Notes: generated by a model from the sequence alone, not told the origin. 64,000 nucleotides of DNA from Capra hircus (GCF_001704415.2 NW_017189517.1:6335167-6399166); one strand, 5' to 3'; numbered from the stretch's first letter, positions 1 through 11,765 are shown. Translations and numbers: made by a program.

Positions 1-1072
1 CAACTCTCACATCCATACATGACCACGGGAAAAACCATAGCCTTGACTAGACGGACCTTAGTCGGCAAAGTAATGTCTCTGCTTTTGAATATGCTATCTA
101 GGTTGGTCATAACTTTTCTTCCAAGGAGTAAGTGTCTTTTAATTTCATGGCTGCAGTCACCATCTGCAGTGATTTTGGAGCCCCAAAAAATAAAGTCTGA
201 CACTGTTTCCACTGTTTCCCCATCTATTTCCCATGAAGTGAAAAGACCGGATGCCATGATCTTCGTTTTCTGAATTTTGAGCTTTAAGCCAACTTTTTCA
301 CTCTCCACTTTCACTTTCATCAAGAGGCTTTTTAGTTTCTCTTCACTTTCTGCCATAAGGGTGGTGCCATCAGCATATCTGAGGTGATTGATAGGATATT
401 TCTCCTGGCAATCTTGATTCCAGCTTGTGTTTCTTCCAGCCCAGTGTTTCTCATGATGTACTCTGTATATAAGTTAAATAAGCAGGGTGACAATATACAG
501 CCTTGAAGTACTCGTTTTCCTATTTGGAACCAGTCTGTTGTTGTATGTTCAGTTCTAACTGCTGCTTCCTAGCCTGCATACAGATTTCTCAAGAGGCAGG
601 TCAGGTGGTCTGGTATTCCCATCTCTTTCAGAATTTTCCACAGTTTATTGTGAGCCACACAGTCAAAGGCTTTGGCATAGTCAATAAAGCAGAAATAGAT
701 GTTTTTCTGGAACTCTCTTGCCTTTTCCTTGAGCCAGCGGATGTTGGCAATTTGATCTCTGGTTCCTTTGCCTTTTCTAAAACCAGCTTGAACATCTGGA
801 AGTTCACAGTTCACGTATTGCTGAAGCCTGGCTTGCAGAATTTTGAGCATTACTTTACTAGCATGTGAGATGAGTGCAATTGTGCAGTAGTTTGAGCATT
901 CTTTGGCATTGCCTTTCTTTGGGATTGGAATGAAAACTGACCTTTTCCAGTGCTGTGGCCACTGCTGAGTTTTTGAAATTTTCTGGCATATTGAGTGCAG
1001 CCCTTTCACAGCATCATCTTTCAGGATTTGAAATAGCTCTACTTGAATTCCATTACCTCCACTAGCTTTACT
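1..1072 (-). mobile_element. BovB LINE (RTE clade), 3' part, running off the left edge
   Basis: Read on the minus strand this is the reverse transcriptase (RT) and C-terminal part of the BovB protein. The 3' end lies outside the window. Similarity stops near 1072, a typical 5' truncation. RT core motifs are visible at 569-1009. BovB copies itself by target-primed reverse transcription; this copy is truncated and frameshifted, so it is inactive. Confidence 0.95.
569..1009 (-). pseudogene. BovB reverse-transcriptase fragment
   Basis: A 146-codon open stretch encodes the N-terminal half of the BovB RT domain. It contains the FIPIPKKG block, the AGFRKGKGTRDQIAN block and RT motif A (FIDYAKAFD, with its metal-binding Asp). 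One residue after motif A departs from other copies (CVAHNKLW where they read CVDHNKLW). The frame ends soon after LLRNLYAG. It is a relic inside the BovB copy at 1-1072, not a host gene. Confidence 0.85.
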
Positions 1073-1384
1073 TACAGTTTTTTTCTACAGCAATCTATGC
1101 TGGTACATACACCACAGGTTTCTTCCTAGAGACACTGACATGCTTGGGTCCTAATGTATCTATGTTCTGATTTGTCAGAACAATGAGTTTACAAGTGGAT
1201 TGGACCATGTGAAAACATGGACTGATGGCCATACCCATCCTCTTTAATATATATCATATAGTAGGACACTGTTACTGTAACACTCTTTCCTTCAGCAGTA
1301 TTTGCTATGAGAGTGATAAGATTTCTTTTATCCTCTGCACAGTGCCCCACAGCAGTGACTGCCAGTCCCTAAGTCAGGCTGTCC
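1073..1384. other. No recognisable feature
   Basis: Single-copy-looking AT-rich sequence between the BovB truncation point and the L2-like stretch. No open frame, RNA gene or repeat was recognised. Confidence 0.5.
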
Positions 1385-1605
1385 TGGTCCCTTGCCTGGA
1401 GTACCACAGCAACAGGATGTCCTCTTCCCTCCTGCTTCTCTGCAATGCACCCCTAACACTATGGCCTTTGTGATTTTTCTGAAACAAAAGCCAGGCCACC
1501 TTGAGTCTTAGTTACAAACCCTTCAGTGATTTCCCATTGCTCTTAGGGTGAAGCCTAAGCTTTTTGACGTGGCTGGTAAGGATGTCTGTGATCAAGCAGA
1601 AATAT
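1385..1605 (+). mobile_element. L2 LINE, 3' region fragment
   Basis: The order of blocks follows the L2 3' region: a stretch like 'caacagcctcct', then 'gtgatttttctgaaac', then 'cccttcagtgatttcccattg' and a 'gtgaagcctaagctttttga'-like block. Divergence is high, as expected for an element predating placental radiation. Ends are approximate. Confidence 0.6.
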
Positions 1606-2027
1606 AGACTCTGTGTAGATATATCGATGTGGCCAAAGATGAGGGTGACAGAGTGAACACAGGATGGGGTGAGGTCAAATTTTAGCTGCATTATGGGTGC
1701 TCTCTGTGGTGCCTTCTTGTCTTCCCCTTCCTTTATTTTTTTTTTTTTCTGGGCTGTTTATAGGCTCACTTACATTTTCTGCCACCAAGTGTACTGTCCT
1801 TGAGTTTTCTTTGAAAACTTACGAGAGCTTCTGTATGCTCAGAAGGCATGGACAGGTTTTGCCTCTGAATCTGGTTTCTCATCTTAAAACATCACTAAGG
1901 CTTCATTCTGAAGGATGGACAGTGCCCTCTTCACAATGTGGATCAGTGAGGTCCATCAAGTAACCAAGAAAGGACCAAGATTTCCCTTATCACAATTACA
2001 CAAGTGTTATATTGAAAGGGCTTTCCT
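1606..2027. other. No recognisable feature
   Basis: Single-copy-looking sequence with a short T-run near 1735-1750. Short open frames overlap here but show no domain or family signature. Confidence 0.5.
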
Positions 2028-2038
2028 AAGCAGTACAA

Positions 2039-2157
2039 GGAGAAGGATATGGCAACCCATTCCAGTATTCTTGCCTGGAGAATCCCATGGACAGAGGAGC
2101 CTGGCAGGCCATGGTCCATAGGGTTGCAGAGAGTCAGACATGACCAAACAATTAAGC
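2039..2157 (+). mobile_element. Bov-A type SINE, 5' truncated, with TSD
   Basis: The sequence is the right half of a Bov SINE, from 'ggcaacccattccagtattc' through 'gcagagagtcagacatgacc'. An 11-bp direct repeat, aagcagtacaa, lies at 2028-2038 and 2158-2168, marking a genuine retrotransposition. The left part of the SINE is absent. Confidence 0.9.
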
Positions 2158-2384
2158 AAGCAGTACAAAATGTAAAATGAGTTGGATAGTGGCACTGGAT
2201 TTCCCATTTTATTCTAAAAAATAACCAAGGCCTTGATGACCTGTCAGCTGGCCACATCTCTGAACTCATTCTGACTCTTTCACTCTTTCCTTTCTATGGT
2301 GGTCCAAAAAATGTCCTCTTGTAAATATATACATGTCAATTCCCTGAAAGCTGTGAGTGGTACCTTCTATGGCACAAGACGTGA

Positions 2385-2690
2385 TTTTGAGAAGAAGAGT
2401 TTATCCTGGATTATCCAAATGGGCCCAATATTATCACAGGGGTCCTTATATCAGAGACGCAGAGAGAGATACACAAAGAAGTCACAAAGAGGAGGAGAAA
2501 TGAAGGAAGAGGCAAATGTCAGAGTTACACTGCCACAAAGCAAGGAGTATAGACAGTCACAAGCTGGAAAACCAATGAATAGACCCTCCTCTAGAGCCTC
2601 TGCAGGGAACATTTCCCTGTAGACACCTTGATTTTGGACTTCTGGCCTCCAGAGCTATGAAAGAATAAATGATTAAAGCTATCCAGTATA
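2385..2690 (+). mobile_element. MaLR-type LTR (MLT1-like), partial
   Basis: Ordered blocks match the 3' half of mammalian MaLR LTRs: 'tgggcccaatattatcaca', 'ggggtccttat', 'acaccttgattttggacttc', 'gcctccagagctatgaaaga' and the polyadenylation-type 'aataaa' near 2666. The 5' part is not recognisable and no internal sequence follows, so it is a solo or truncated LTR. A 108-codon open frame at 2296-2622 falls across it and is not a gene. Confidence 0.65.
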
Positions 2691-3820
2691 TGTAAGCATT
2701 TGATAAATATTTGTTAAATGAAAAATCATCTAATATCAGAGATAGAAACAGGTAGTGATAAAGGAAGTATTTTATAACTTACCAGTCATGCTTCCTAAAC
2801 TGTCCTAATCATTAACTACACAACCTCCCTAACCCCAACAAATCACTTAATTTCCCATTTTCAAATACTGGAGTTTAAGGAAAAACTTTGAGACATTTCA
2901 TGTATTACTGTTGAGTATAACTATTTTTTTCAATCATATAGTCAACAATTTTTAAAAAAATCAAACTGAAGTTATCAAGTATTTTCTTCTGTATCATGTT
3001 GAAATCCTAAGCATAGAATTTCCTAATTAAACAAACATTTTGTAGATATGACCAAAAATGGTGAGTATTTCTGAAGACCTGTATCTCTTTTTATCAAAGA
3101 TGTCAGCAAGGGATACAATCCATGTGCTTTTGTCTTGCTGAATCCATGTGACACAGGCTAATTAAAGGGTTGTTTATGGTTCTGGTAGATAAAGAGAAAA
3201 GATACAAAGACACAGTGTCTACACTGCAGCCAGCAAAATATGCATGCAAAGGTTAGGCAGAGGCAAATTTCCTGAGGGAACAAGAATGGAGAATCCAACA
3301 GACTTTTTTGTTTTGAGCTGAAAATAAAGTATGATATTGTTTGAGTTCTTTGGTTCCATTTTGTGGAGGAAATGTGTAGCAGAGATCCCAGAAGGGAGTT
3401 GGAAGACGTCTGAGGAGGAATTCCAAGATTGTAAACTGCACTCCAGCCTAAGCCTATATGCTGTCAATGCTAAGAATTTCTTAATGAAGATCACAGTACT
3501 TAGCATTGCTATCATACAATGTCAAATGAAAGGGTCAGAGACAGGTTCTTGATGACTTGGAAGCTTGCTTTGTTGAAATAAAGCTTCTCTTAAACTGAAA
3601 AGCTAAGTCCACTCCACAGTGACGAGAGATGAAATAATATGCATAATTCTTATGTTTTGATGTTATAAAAGTTTATATAAATCTGTCTTAGCATTGGAAG
3701 AATGCTTAGAATATTTGCAACCAATTACTATAAATATTTATGAGATTAGACTGATTTGGGGAAAGAAAATGGTGGAAATAATTATTTTCATTGTTGAACC
3801 ATTGTTCCTTTTAAAGTAAA
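2691..3820. other. No recognisable feature
   Basis: AT-rich apparently single-copy DNA. Around 3200-3550 there are overlapping open frames on both strands (98 codons minus, 73 plus) without any recognisable domain; they look like chance frames. An 'aataaa' occurs near 3580 but nothing upstream resembles an exon. Confidence 0.5.
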
Positions 3821-3821
3821 A

Positions 3822-4060
3822 TTGGTTAATTGGAAAAAAATGACATACATTCAAAATAACACATATTATAATTGTACAGACTGATGCTTTTCCCCCACAG
3901 TAAAATTATCCTGTAACTACCACTCAGATCAGAAACAGAACACTAGCAATATCCTGAGAAGTCCCCCTACTGTCCCCCACCAGTTACTACCTTCCCTTTC
4001 ACTCCAAAGGTAACTTCCATACTGTCATTATTACAACAAAATACTTACATTTTGTTTCAT
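3822..4060 (-). mobile_element. Old L1 3' end fragment
   Basis: Read as antisense of an old mammalian L1 3' UTR: 'taattggaaaaaaatgacat', 'gtacagactgatg', then 'aactaccactcagatcagaa' and a C-rich 'tcccccaccagttac'. Divergence is high and the boundaries are approximate. Confidence 0.6.
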
Positions 4061-4464
4061 ATCTATCATTTAAAGTTCAACAGACATTGATGCTACAATT
4101 TAACCTCACCAACTGTCAAATTTTATGTCTTTCTATTTTGTTCTTCTCAAAAAATATCATAAGGGCTAAAGAGACCTGTCAATTTTGATCTGAGACAACC
4201 TCTGCTTTCCCCATTCCTGCTTATGTATATGCTCTAATAGATGCTTTTAAATAAAAATCCATACTCTCATTTCTCAAATTAAAAATGTGCTAGTAGCCAA
4301 GCACTAAAAAGCAAGGCAGACCTTACACACACATACACACCAAAAGAAATGTATTTTAGTTTAGGATTATGGTTTTAGTTTCAAGCTTGAATAAAATAAT
4401 TTAAAGGTACTTTGAAAAGGATAAAAATACTTTAACTGTGTTTTTTTTTAAATAAGGGCACACT
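4061..4464. other. No recognisable feature
   Basis: AT-rich sequence with a short CA-rich stretch near 4325-4340 and a T-run near 4440. Nothing else recognised. Confidence 0.5.
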
Positions 4465-4475
4465 CAGAAGTTAAA

Positions 4476-4665
4476 GGGCTTCCCTTGTGGCTCAGCTGGT
4501 AAAGAATCTGCTCACAATGCTAGAGACCTGGGTTTGATCCCTGGGTTGGGAAGATCCCCTGGAGAAGGGAATGGCTACCCACTCCAGTATTCTGGCCTGG
4601 AGAATTCCATGGACTGTATAGTCTATGAGGTTGCAGAGTAGGACATGACTGAGCAACTTTTACTT
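4476..4665 (+). mobile_element. Bov-tA SINE, complete, with TSD
   Basis: Starts with the tRNA-derived head 'gggcttcccttgtggctcag' and keeps the box B-like 'gggtttgatccctggg' before the BovB-derived tail ('gaattccatggactgtatag', 'gacatgactgagcaac'). An 11-bp direct repeat, cagaagttaaa, flanks it at 4465-4475 and 4666-4676. Confidence 0.95.
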
Positions 4666-4676
4666 CAGAAGTTAAA

Positions 4677-5296
4677 ACCCTTGAATTCCAAAGCTCTTGT
4701 CCACTTTACTGTTAACCTTGATGATGAAAAAATTTTAAAAATAATAAAAGTAAAGGGTAGATGCGACATACCACTGAAACATCATTTACCTGCCATGGGT
4801 ACATTTCAATTCTATCCATCATGGCCTCTTAGGAGCCCCAGGAAGGTTCTGGCAGGACCTGCTAAGGGGTTTGCTCTATGGGTGGTAGCTTATCAGTGTG
4901 AGGACATATCCTGAGTCGCTTTATGGAAGGATGAACATCCAGCAAGTTCCAGCCCAAAGTGAATCTTGGAAAGTCAACAAGTACATAATTTTATTGTCAT
5001 CTATGAGATTCTGCTGCTGAGACAGAACATGAATACATATGCATGAATAAAAGAAAAACATGGAGGTACAATGTCCAGACTATAACTTCTATGAATAGCA
5101 AAAGTTTCAACTGGTAAAGAAGGTTTATCTTGCAGAGGGATTCAACTGAAAAGGCCTTAAGGACAAGGCCTTGAGAGGGCCAGAATCATCTTTCATCCTT
5201 TTAAAATGGCTCTGACTTTCCTGAGATGGCCACAGAGCAGCTGCCAAATGTCAATTTCTAAGTATTTAAACACTGTAAAATAAAGTCATCTTAAAG
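4677..5296. other. No recognisable feature
   Basis: Apparently single-copy sequence. An 89-codon open frame begins inside the SINE tail at 4645 and runs through 4914. It has no recognisable domain and is probably fortuitous. Confidence 0.5.
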
Positions 5297-5362
5297 AAGC
5301 CTGGTGTGCTGCAATCGATGGGGTCGCAAAGAGTCAGACACAACTTAGCAAACTAAACAACA
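5297..5362 (+). mobile_element. BovB/Bov-A 3' tail scrap
   Basis: A short stretch, 'gcctggtgtgctgcaatcga' then 'ggggtcgcaaagagtcagac', is the last part of BovB or of a Bov-A SINE; the two share this tail. It ends in an ACA-rich tail. No clear TSD was found. Confidence 0.75.
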
Positions 5363-6118
5363 AAGAGATTAAATAGCCATATTCTAAAGATAGTTGCCAC
5401 TGAGTGAGTCTGATGGTTGTGCCAGTATTAGTTTATATGATGAGAAAATTCAGGCATCTCCACAGGTGCCGATATACAGTTTTGTTTGATTTCCTTTGGC
5501 TTAAACCCTCCTTGTTCGGGTTTCTGAAAGATGGATCTTCTTTAATCATCTCCGTTATTTAAGTAAAGCTCAAGGTGTATTTAATGAAATCTAAACAAGG
5601 ATTTCTGCAATATAATTTCTGCATGACAGACATTTAATGCAAGGCTACAATCACTCATGAATTTGCCATTATTATATTTTGTTTCTGTTATAAATGCTTA
5701 TCACTTTGGCATCTTTCACATCTGTGCCTGTTGTCATGACAGTTCCAGCAAGAACTTTTCTTTGTGTGTGAGGATAAGAGAAGTCAGTCAGATTATCAAA
5801 TTTATCCAGAACCAAGCACAACAGCATCCAGCAATACTCATGTTTTCTTCATCTTTATATCCATGACAAGAAACTTTTCAGGATTTCTTGGCTGGCAGAA
5901 ACTATTTCTGTCTTGAATTTTGTTTAATTTTTTTCTGTTTGCTCTCATCCCAGGGCAAAGCTTCCTTAGGTGCAAGTAGAACCAAAATAATAGCTCAGTA
6001 GAACTGATATAATAACAAGTACTATGCACTTAGTCAGAGTGATTTTTTTTCAAACATTTCTTAAGCTCTCCATGCCCAGCTTGAGAGACTTTACTCTCAG
6101 CTAGAGCTTCCCTGTGTA
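5363..6118. other. No recognisable feature
   Basis: AT-rich single-copy-looking sequence. Small open frames at 5657-5866 (plus) and 5838-6029 (minus) show no domain. Confidence 0.5.
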
Positions 6119-6127
6119 GATCCAGGA

Positions 6128-6349
6128 GGCTCCCAAGTGGCTCAATAGTAAAGTATCCACTTGCCAATGCAGAAGACACAGGTTCAGTCCCTGGGTCAGG
6201 GGAATCCCCTGCAGAAGGAAATGGCTATCTACTCTAGTATTCTTGCCTGGGAAATCTCATGGATAGAGGAGCCTGGCAGGCTACAGTCTATGGGGTCGCA
6301 AAAGAGTTGGACAGGACTTACCACCTAAACAACAACAACCCAGCATGTT
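6128..6349 (+). mobile_element. Bov-tA SINE with TSD
   Basis: A divergent Bov-tA head ('ggctcccaagtggctcaata') is followed by the box B-like region and BovB-type tail, ending in (AAC)n. A 9-bp direct repeat, gatccagga, lies at 6119-6127 and 6350-6358. Confidence 0.9.
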
Positions 6350-6424
6350 GATCCAGGACTTAGCTACCATTAACACCACAGCCATCTCAGCACCTCTTAT
6401 CTTAACTTCTTTCTCACTAGTTTT

Positions 6425-7054
6425 GTACGATTTTGAATTGTTTATAAATGAAGCTTTACAGTACGTTCACTTTACTGTTTGATTTTTTCCATTAAATTTA
6501 TGTTTGTGAAATTCATCCATGTTGCTGCCTGTGATAGCAATTCATCACTTTTCATTGCTGTTTTAATAATATACCACAATGTATTCAGCCATTTTACTAT
6601 TTACAGGAATTTGAGTTGTTTCCAGTTTGGGGACACTACAAATAGTGCTGCTATGAACATTTTTATCCATGTGTTTAAATTTATCCATGTGTTTAAAAAA
6701 ACATGTATACATATATGCTAAGTATGCATATATACTCATAGTATATTAGAATGAAATTGAAATAGTTGAGCTGCAGCATAAGTACATTCAGCTTTGATAA
6801 AGACTGTCAATATGGTTATATCAATTTGCATACAAACTAGCAGTGGATGAGACCTTCAGTTGCTCTATATCTTTTTACCACTTTGCATTATCATTTGTTT
6901 TCATCTGAGCCATTCTGGTATACATATAGTGGTATCTCACTGTGATTTTGTTTCCATTTCTCTCGTGACAAATCGTGCTGAGCATTTTTTAATGTGCTTA
7001 CTTTTTTCATTTGCTTATGTGCTTTGCTGACAATTTGGATATTCTGTTTTTTTA
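6425..7054 (-). mobile_element. Old L1 3' region
   Basis: Antisense copy of the end of old L1 ORF2 and its 3' UTR. Recognisable blocks are 'attcatccatgttgctgcct', 'aatataccacaatgtattca', 'gttgtttccagtttgggg' and 'gtggtatctcactgtgattt'. Diverged, with an AT-rich expansion around 6690-6740. Confidence 0.75.
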
Positions 7055-7565
7055 ACCAAGGAGGGGAAAGACCTATTTGCTGAAAACTATAAAATACCAC
7101 TAAAGAAAACTGAAGACAATTCAAAGAGATGGAAAGATATATTTTGCTCTTAAATTAGAAGACTAAATATTGTTTAAATGGCCATACATCCCAAATCAAT
7201 CTAAGATTTAATGTATTCCTCATGAAAATGCCCATGAAATTTTTCACATAACTAGAACAAATAATCCTAAAATTTATATGGAACCACAATAGACCCCAAA
7301 CTCCCAACACAATTCTGAGAAAAAAGAATGAAGCTGGCGATAGAACCCTTTCAGACTGAAGACTATACTACAAAACTACAGCAATCAAAACACCATGGTA
7401 TTGGCACAAAAACAGACACATAGATCAATGGAACAGAACAAAGAACCTAGAAATAAACTCACATATCTACAGTCAATTAATCTATGACAAAGGAGGTAAT
7501 GGTGAAAAGGCAGTATCTTCAAAAAATACGTTGGGAAAAGTGGACAGCTACACATAAGAGATAGA
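7055..7565 (+). mobile_element. Old L1 ORF2 fragment, opposite orientation
   Basis: Begins at 'ttaaccaaggaggggaaaga' and follows L1 ORF2 downstream of the RT domain: 'caaataatcctaaaatttat', 'atggaaccacaatagacccc', 'cacatagatcaatggaacag'. It abuts the minus-strand L1 at 7054, so two pieces of similar age meet in opposite orientation. The frame is broken in several places. Confidence 0.75.
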
Positions 7566-7584
7566 GTGCAAATATCTCCTTTTA

Positions 7585-7890
7585 TGGTGGCTTTAAAAAA
7601 AAAAAGGTTTATTAAGGAATATTTTCATACCATAAAATTCACCTATTGAGAGTATATGCATTGAATGTTTTCCCGTAATTTGTGCAACATTCACCAAAAT
7701 TCAATTTTAGAGAATTTTCACAATCCTTAAACGATCCCTCATGCCTATTTGCAGTTAATTCCCATTATTACCCTTAACCACAGGCAACCACTGATCTCAT
7801 ATTTTCTTATATACTTTGCCTTTTTTAGAATGCCAAGAAAATGGAACGTTCATTATGTAGGGTTTTTTCCTGACTTCCTTCACTTAACAT
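7585..7890 (-). mobile_element. Old L1 3' UTR fragment
   Basis: Antisense of an old L1 3' UTR: 'cataccataaaattcaccta', 'gtgcaacattcaccaaaatt', 'aaccacaggcaaccactgat', 'cttcacttaacatgg'. In consensus order this is the neighbour of the left end of the 6425-7054 fragment, so the two may be shuffled parts of one element. Confidence 0.7.
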
Positions 7891-7899
7891 GGTGATTTT

Positions 7900-7985
7900 T
7901 TTTTAGTTTGCAAGTATTTTATTTTTTTTTAATTTTAATTTTTATTTTATTTTACTTTACAATACTGTATTGGTTTTGCCGGAAA
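7900..7985 (-). mobile_element. Ruminant L1 3' tail scrap
   Basis: Antisense of the last bases of ruminant L1: a T-rich tract, then 'actttacaatactgtattgg' and 'ttttgcc'. It lies directly before the next BovB copy. Confidence 0.5.
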
Positions 7986-8009
7986 AACAAAATGAGTTGA
8001 GTGATTTTG

Positions 8010-8797
8010 AGTTGAGTTCAGTTCAGTCACTCAGTTATGTCTGACCCTCTGATACCCCATGGACTGCAGCATGCCAGGCCTCCCTGTCCATCACCAACTC
8101 CTGCAGCTTGCTCAAACTCATGTCCATCGAGTTGGTAATGCCATCCAACCACCTTATCCTCTGTTGTCCCCTTCTCTTCCTGCCTTCAATCTTCCCAACA
8201 TCAGAGTCTTTTCCAATGAGTCAGTTCTTAGCATCAGGTGACCAAAGTATTGGAGCATCAGCTTCAGCATCAGTCCTTCCAATGAATGTTTAGGACTGAT
8301 CTCCCTTAGGATTGACTGATTTGATCTCCTTGCAGTCCAAGGGACTCTCAAGAGTCTTCTCTAACACCACAGTTCAAAGGCATCAATTCTTCTGCACTCA
8401 GCTTTCCTTATAGTTCAACTCTCACATCCATACATGACTACTGGAAAAAACATGGTTTTGACTATATGGATTTTTGCTGGCAAAGTAATGTATCTGCTTT
8501 TAAATATGCTATCTAGGTTGGTCATAGCTTTTCTTCCAAGAAGCAAGTATCTTAATTTCATGGTTGCAGTCACCATCTGCAGTGATTTTGGAGCACAACA
8601 AAATAAAGACTGTCACTGTTTCCATTGTTTTCCCATCTATTTGCCATGAAGTGATGGGACCAGATGCTATGATCTTAGTTTTTTGAATGTTGAGTTTTAA
8701 GCCAGATTTTTCACTCTCTTCTTTCACCTTCATCAACAGTCACTTTAGTTCCTCTTCACTTTCTGCCATAATGGTGCTGTCATCTGCATATCTGATG
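8010..8797 (-). mobile_element. BovB LINE 3' part
   Basis: The 3' tail (repeats of 'gttcagttcagtcactcag') is on the left, and similarity extends to the region around the RT YADD motif, where the copy is 5' truncated at about 8797. The coding part is frameshifted. Confidence 0.93.
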
Positions 8798-9052
8798 CCA
8801 CGAATCTAACATCTAATACTATGCTATAAATTTCTCTCTAAGTTCTTCTTTAGCAGCATCCCTCAAATTTTGACATATTTCCATCTTCCTTTTGATCAAA
8901 AATATTTTCCAGTTTCCCCTATGATTTCTTCTTTGACCCATGGATTATTTAGACACTTGTTTTTAATTTCAAAATATTTGGAGATTTTCCTGATATCTTT
9001 GTTTCTAGTTCAACTACATTATGATCCAGAAACACACTTTTGTTTTTCTTCA
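8798..9052 (-). mobile_element. Old L1 segment, left part of a split element
   Basis: Antisense old L1: 'tctttgacccatggattatt', 'aatttcaaaatatttggaga', 'gatatctttgtttctagttc', 'cattatgatccagaaacaca'. The same element appears to resume at 9919 after a younger L1 insertion. Confidence 0.65.
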
Positions 9053-9058
9053 AAGTTC

Positions 9059-9912
9059 AAAACTACAATGAAATATCATCTTACACTGGTCAGAAAGGCA
9101 ATGATCAAAAAGTCTACAAACAGTAAATGCTAGAGAGGGTGTAGAGAAAAGGGAATCCTCTTACACTGTTGGTAGGCATGCCAACTGATACAACCGTTAT
9201 GGAGGACAGTATGGAGGTTCCTTAAAAAGCTAGGAATTAAGCTACCACATGACTCAGAAATCCCACTACTGGGCCTATACCCTGAGGAAACCAAACTTGA
9301 AACACACACACACACACACACGTACTCAATATTCATTGCAGCACTATTTACAATAGCTACCACACAGAAGCAATATGGAAGTAGATGTTCATCGACAGAT
9401 GAATGAATAAGGAAGTTGTGGTACATATACACAATGGAATATTACTAAGCTATGAAAATGAACACATTTGAGTCAGTTCTAATGAGGTGGATGAACCTAC
9501 AGCCTATTATACAGAGTGAAATAAGTCAGAAAGATAAAGACAAATATCGCATATTACCACATATATATGGAATCTAGAAAGATAATACTGACAATCCTAC
9601 TTGCAGGGCAGCAAAGGAGACATAGACATTTGGGGCAAAGTGGGGGAAGGAGAGGGTCAGATGATATGAAAGAATAACACTAAAACATACACATTACTAT
9701 ATTCAAAATAGATAGCCAGTGAGAGTTTGATGTATGAAAGGAAATCCATAGCTGATGTTCTGTGACAACCTACAGGGGTGAGATGGGGAGGGAAGAGTGG
9801 GCAGGGATCAAGAGAACATATGTACACCTAATGCTGATTCATGTTGATGTATGGCAAAAACCATCACAGTATTGTAAAGTAATTATCTTCTAATTAAAAT
9901 ATATATATATAT
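9059..9912 (+). mobile_element. Ruminant L1, 5' truncated 3' end
   Basis: Covers the ORF2 C-terminal coding region ('gtagagaaaagggaatcctc', 'acacaatggaatattactaa') and the ruminant-type 3' UTR ending 'gttgatgtatggcaaaaacc' and an A/T tail. Flanked by the short direct repeat aagttc (9053-9058 and 9913-9918), which is too short to be firm. It interrupts an old L1 of opposite orientation. Confidence 0.88.
9302..9322. repeat. (AC)n microsatellite
   Basis: About ten AC units inside the L1 at 9059-9912. Such tracts are often polymorphic in length. Confidence 0.9.
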
Positions 9913-9918
9913 AAGTTC

Positions 9919-10275
9919 TTACAATTTGTTTTATAACCCAGGTTAGCATCTACTTTATTAGATTATTTCATACATATTAGAAATGAAAGTATATTCCTCT
10001 TTTTTTTTTTATTTGGAGTCTTCTACATATGCTATTGTGTCAAATTGATTGGAAATGTTGTCCTGATATTCAGTAAGCTTACTGATTTTCTATTTATGCT
10101 ATTGGTTAATAAGAGAGGAATGATGAGATCTTCAAGTATAAATTTTGATTGATTGGCTTTTCAGTTCTGTCAATTTTTGCTTCATGTATTTTGAAACTCT
10201 ATTATTACATACATAAACATGTAAGATTGTTGTGTTGAAGAAGTGACCTTTTATCACCAGTGAGAAAGTGAACTA
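9919..10275 (-). mobile_element. Old L1 segment, right part of the split element
   Basis: Antisense old L1: 'cttactgattttctatttat', 'ttcagttctgtcaatttttg', 'cttcatgtattttgaaactc', 'gtgaccttttatcacc'. Orientation and age match 8798-9052. Confidence 0.7.
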
Positions 10276-10499
10276 TCTAAACTTAAAATTATATTTAAAT
10301 CTTTCTTTTTAGGAATCTTTCCTGTACTTATTTGTATTACCCATGGACAAAACATATAATTCCATCTTTATTCTCTTCTTACAATTTATGCTAGATTAAT
10401 AATTTTTAATCCAACTTTGATGAAATAATTTATGAGCTAGTAAACAAATTTTATTCCAACATTGTCTATTGAGATTGTATGTAACACTTTTCATTGTGA

Positions 10500-10676
10500 T
10501 TCTATTTTTGGCTGCTCTGGGTCTTTGTTGTTGTGAGCAGGGCTTTCCCTAGTTGTGGTGCACAGGGTTGGTTGTCCCCAAGGCATGTGAGATCTTAGTT
10601 CCCCGACCAGGGATCAGAGGCCCATCCCCTGCATTGGAAGATGGATTCCTAACCACTGGACCACCAGGGAAGTCCC
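10500..10676 (-). mobile_element. CHR-type SINE (tRNA-derived, Cetartiodactyla), with TSD
   Basis: Read on the minus strand it begins 'acttccctggtggtccagtg' and continues 'taggaatccatcttccaatg', with a box B-like 'ctgatccctggtcggggaac', then 'aagatctcacatgcc'. This differs from Bov-tA and matches the CHR-2 group shared by whales and ruminants. A 10-bp repeat, ttcattgtga, flanks it (10490-10499 and 10677-10686). Confidence 0.85.
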
Positions 10677-10686
10677 TTCATTGTGA

Positions 10687-11765
10687 CTCTAAATAACCTT
10701 AAACTTCCACAACTCACTTATTCTTTATGCAAGTAGATGGACTACCTTTGTCCAAAACATGGATCACTTACCTACTAATTCAGCATCCATTTGGAGCAAA
10801 ATTATTTCACTAAATACCATGAATATTTTTTAAAAGTGTCCCATGTTCTTGAGAAGATTGAAGTCTAATGTAAACAAAAATATGGAAATGAGCATAAACT
10901 GTAATAGAAAGGAGAGTAAAGCAGTAGTCATGAACAGAATTGGATAGGGCAGAGAGCCAGGAAATAGTGCTATAGCCTCAATGGAAAATAACTCAGCAAA
11001 ATGACTTTATCAGGCTCTAAAGTTATTTTTGTGATCTATCAGTTCCAGGATACTAACAATCAAGAGCAAACAAAAATCAGAAGGCACTAGGGTTGTCTAT
11101 AAACGTCAGGAACCACAGCATCAAAGAATATAATAATTGGATTTGTGGAGATTGATCCTAAATATCTATCTATGGCAGAATAACTTGCGTGTTGGGTGAC
11201 TACAACTTTTAGGAGTTTTGAACAGCATTACTACTTAACATTCTTGTTCATAAATGAATTTGGCTTAGATTCTAATCTGTATTAAAGTAGACTGAATATT
11301 AATTGTTTTAAATCATGTATTTGGAGAATAATTTATTCATATGAAATCCAGACCCAAATAAGAAATTCAGCACAATAATTAAGAATAAAAATCCAAAGAA
11401 CCTCATGCTTCAAGCATTTAGCATCTGATATAGCTTTGCATACTTATAAGGTACACTGCAATAACGCTGAAAACAAAGTGAGTGGGTACAATATATCACT
11501 CTGTAATTAAAAGGAACAGATCTAGTTTGAAGAAGGAAACTGATCTTTTAAGTGCTTATTTTGGAAGTTTTTAATCTTTTCAACAATAATTTTATTGACT
11601 TCATAACATGAGATTATCTATCTGTCAAATGAGGTATTTATACATTGTATTGTAATTAAATTATGGTCTCTAGGGCTCAGTGTCAAATGTTAAGAATGAT
11701 AGGCTACTCATTCACAATAAAGGAAAAGTGGAGTGTGGACATGTGTCTGTGTATGCACACACATG
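10687..11765. other. No recognisable feature
   Basis: About 1.1 kb of AT-rich, apparently single-copy DNA. No open frame, repeat or RNA structure was recognised. Confidence 0.5.

Noticed and set aside
2296..2622. A 108-codon open frame
   Set aside because: It lies largely across a MaLR-type LTR, and the translated composition follows LTR repeat sequence.
3219..3552. Overlapping open frames on both strands
   Set aside because: Neither strand shows a domain, codon pattern or exon boundary; overlap of two frames of this size is common by chance.
4476..4560. tRNA-like sequence in Bov-tA heads, possibly a tRNA gene
   Set aside because: It is the tRNA-derived head of a SINE, with the SINE tail and TSD following. 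The same applies to other Bov-tA copies in the window.
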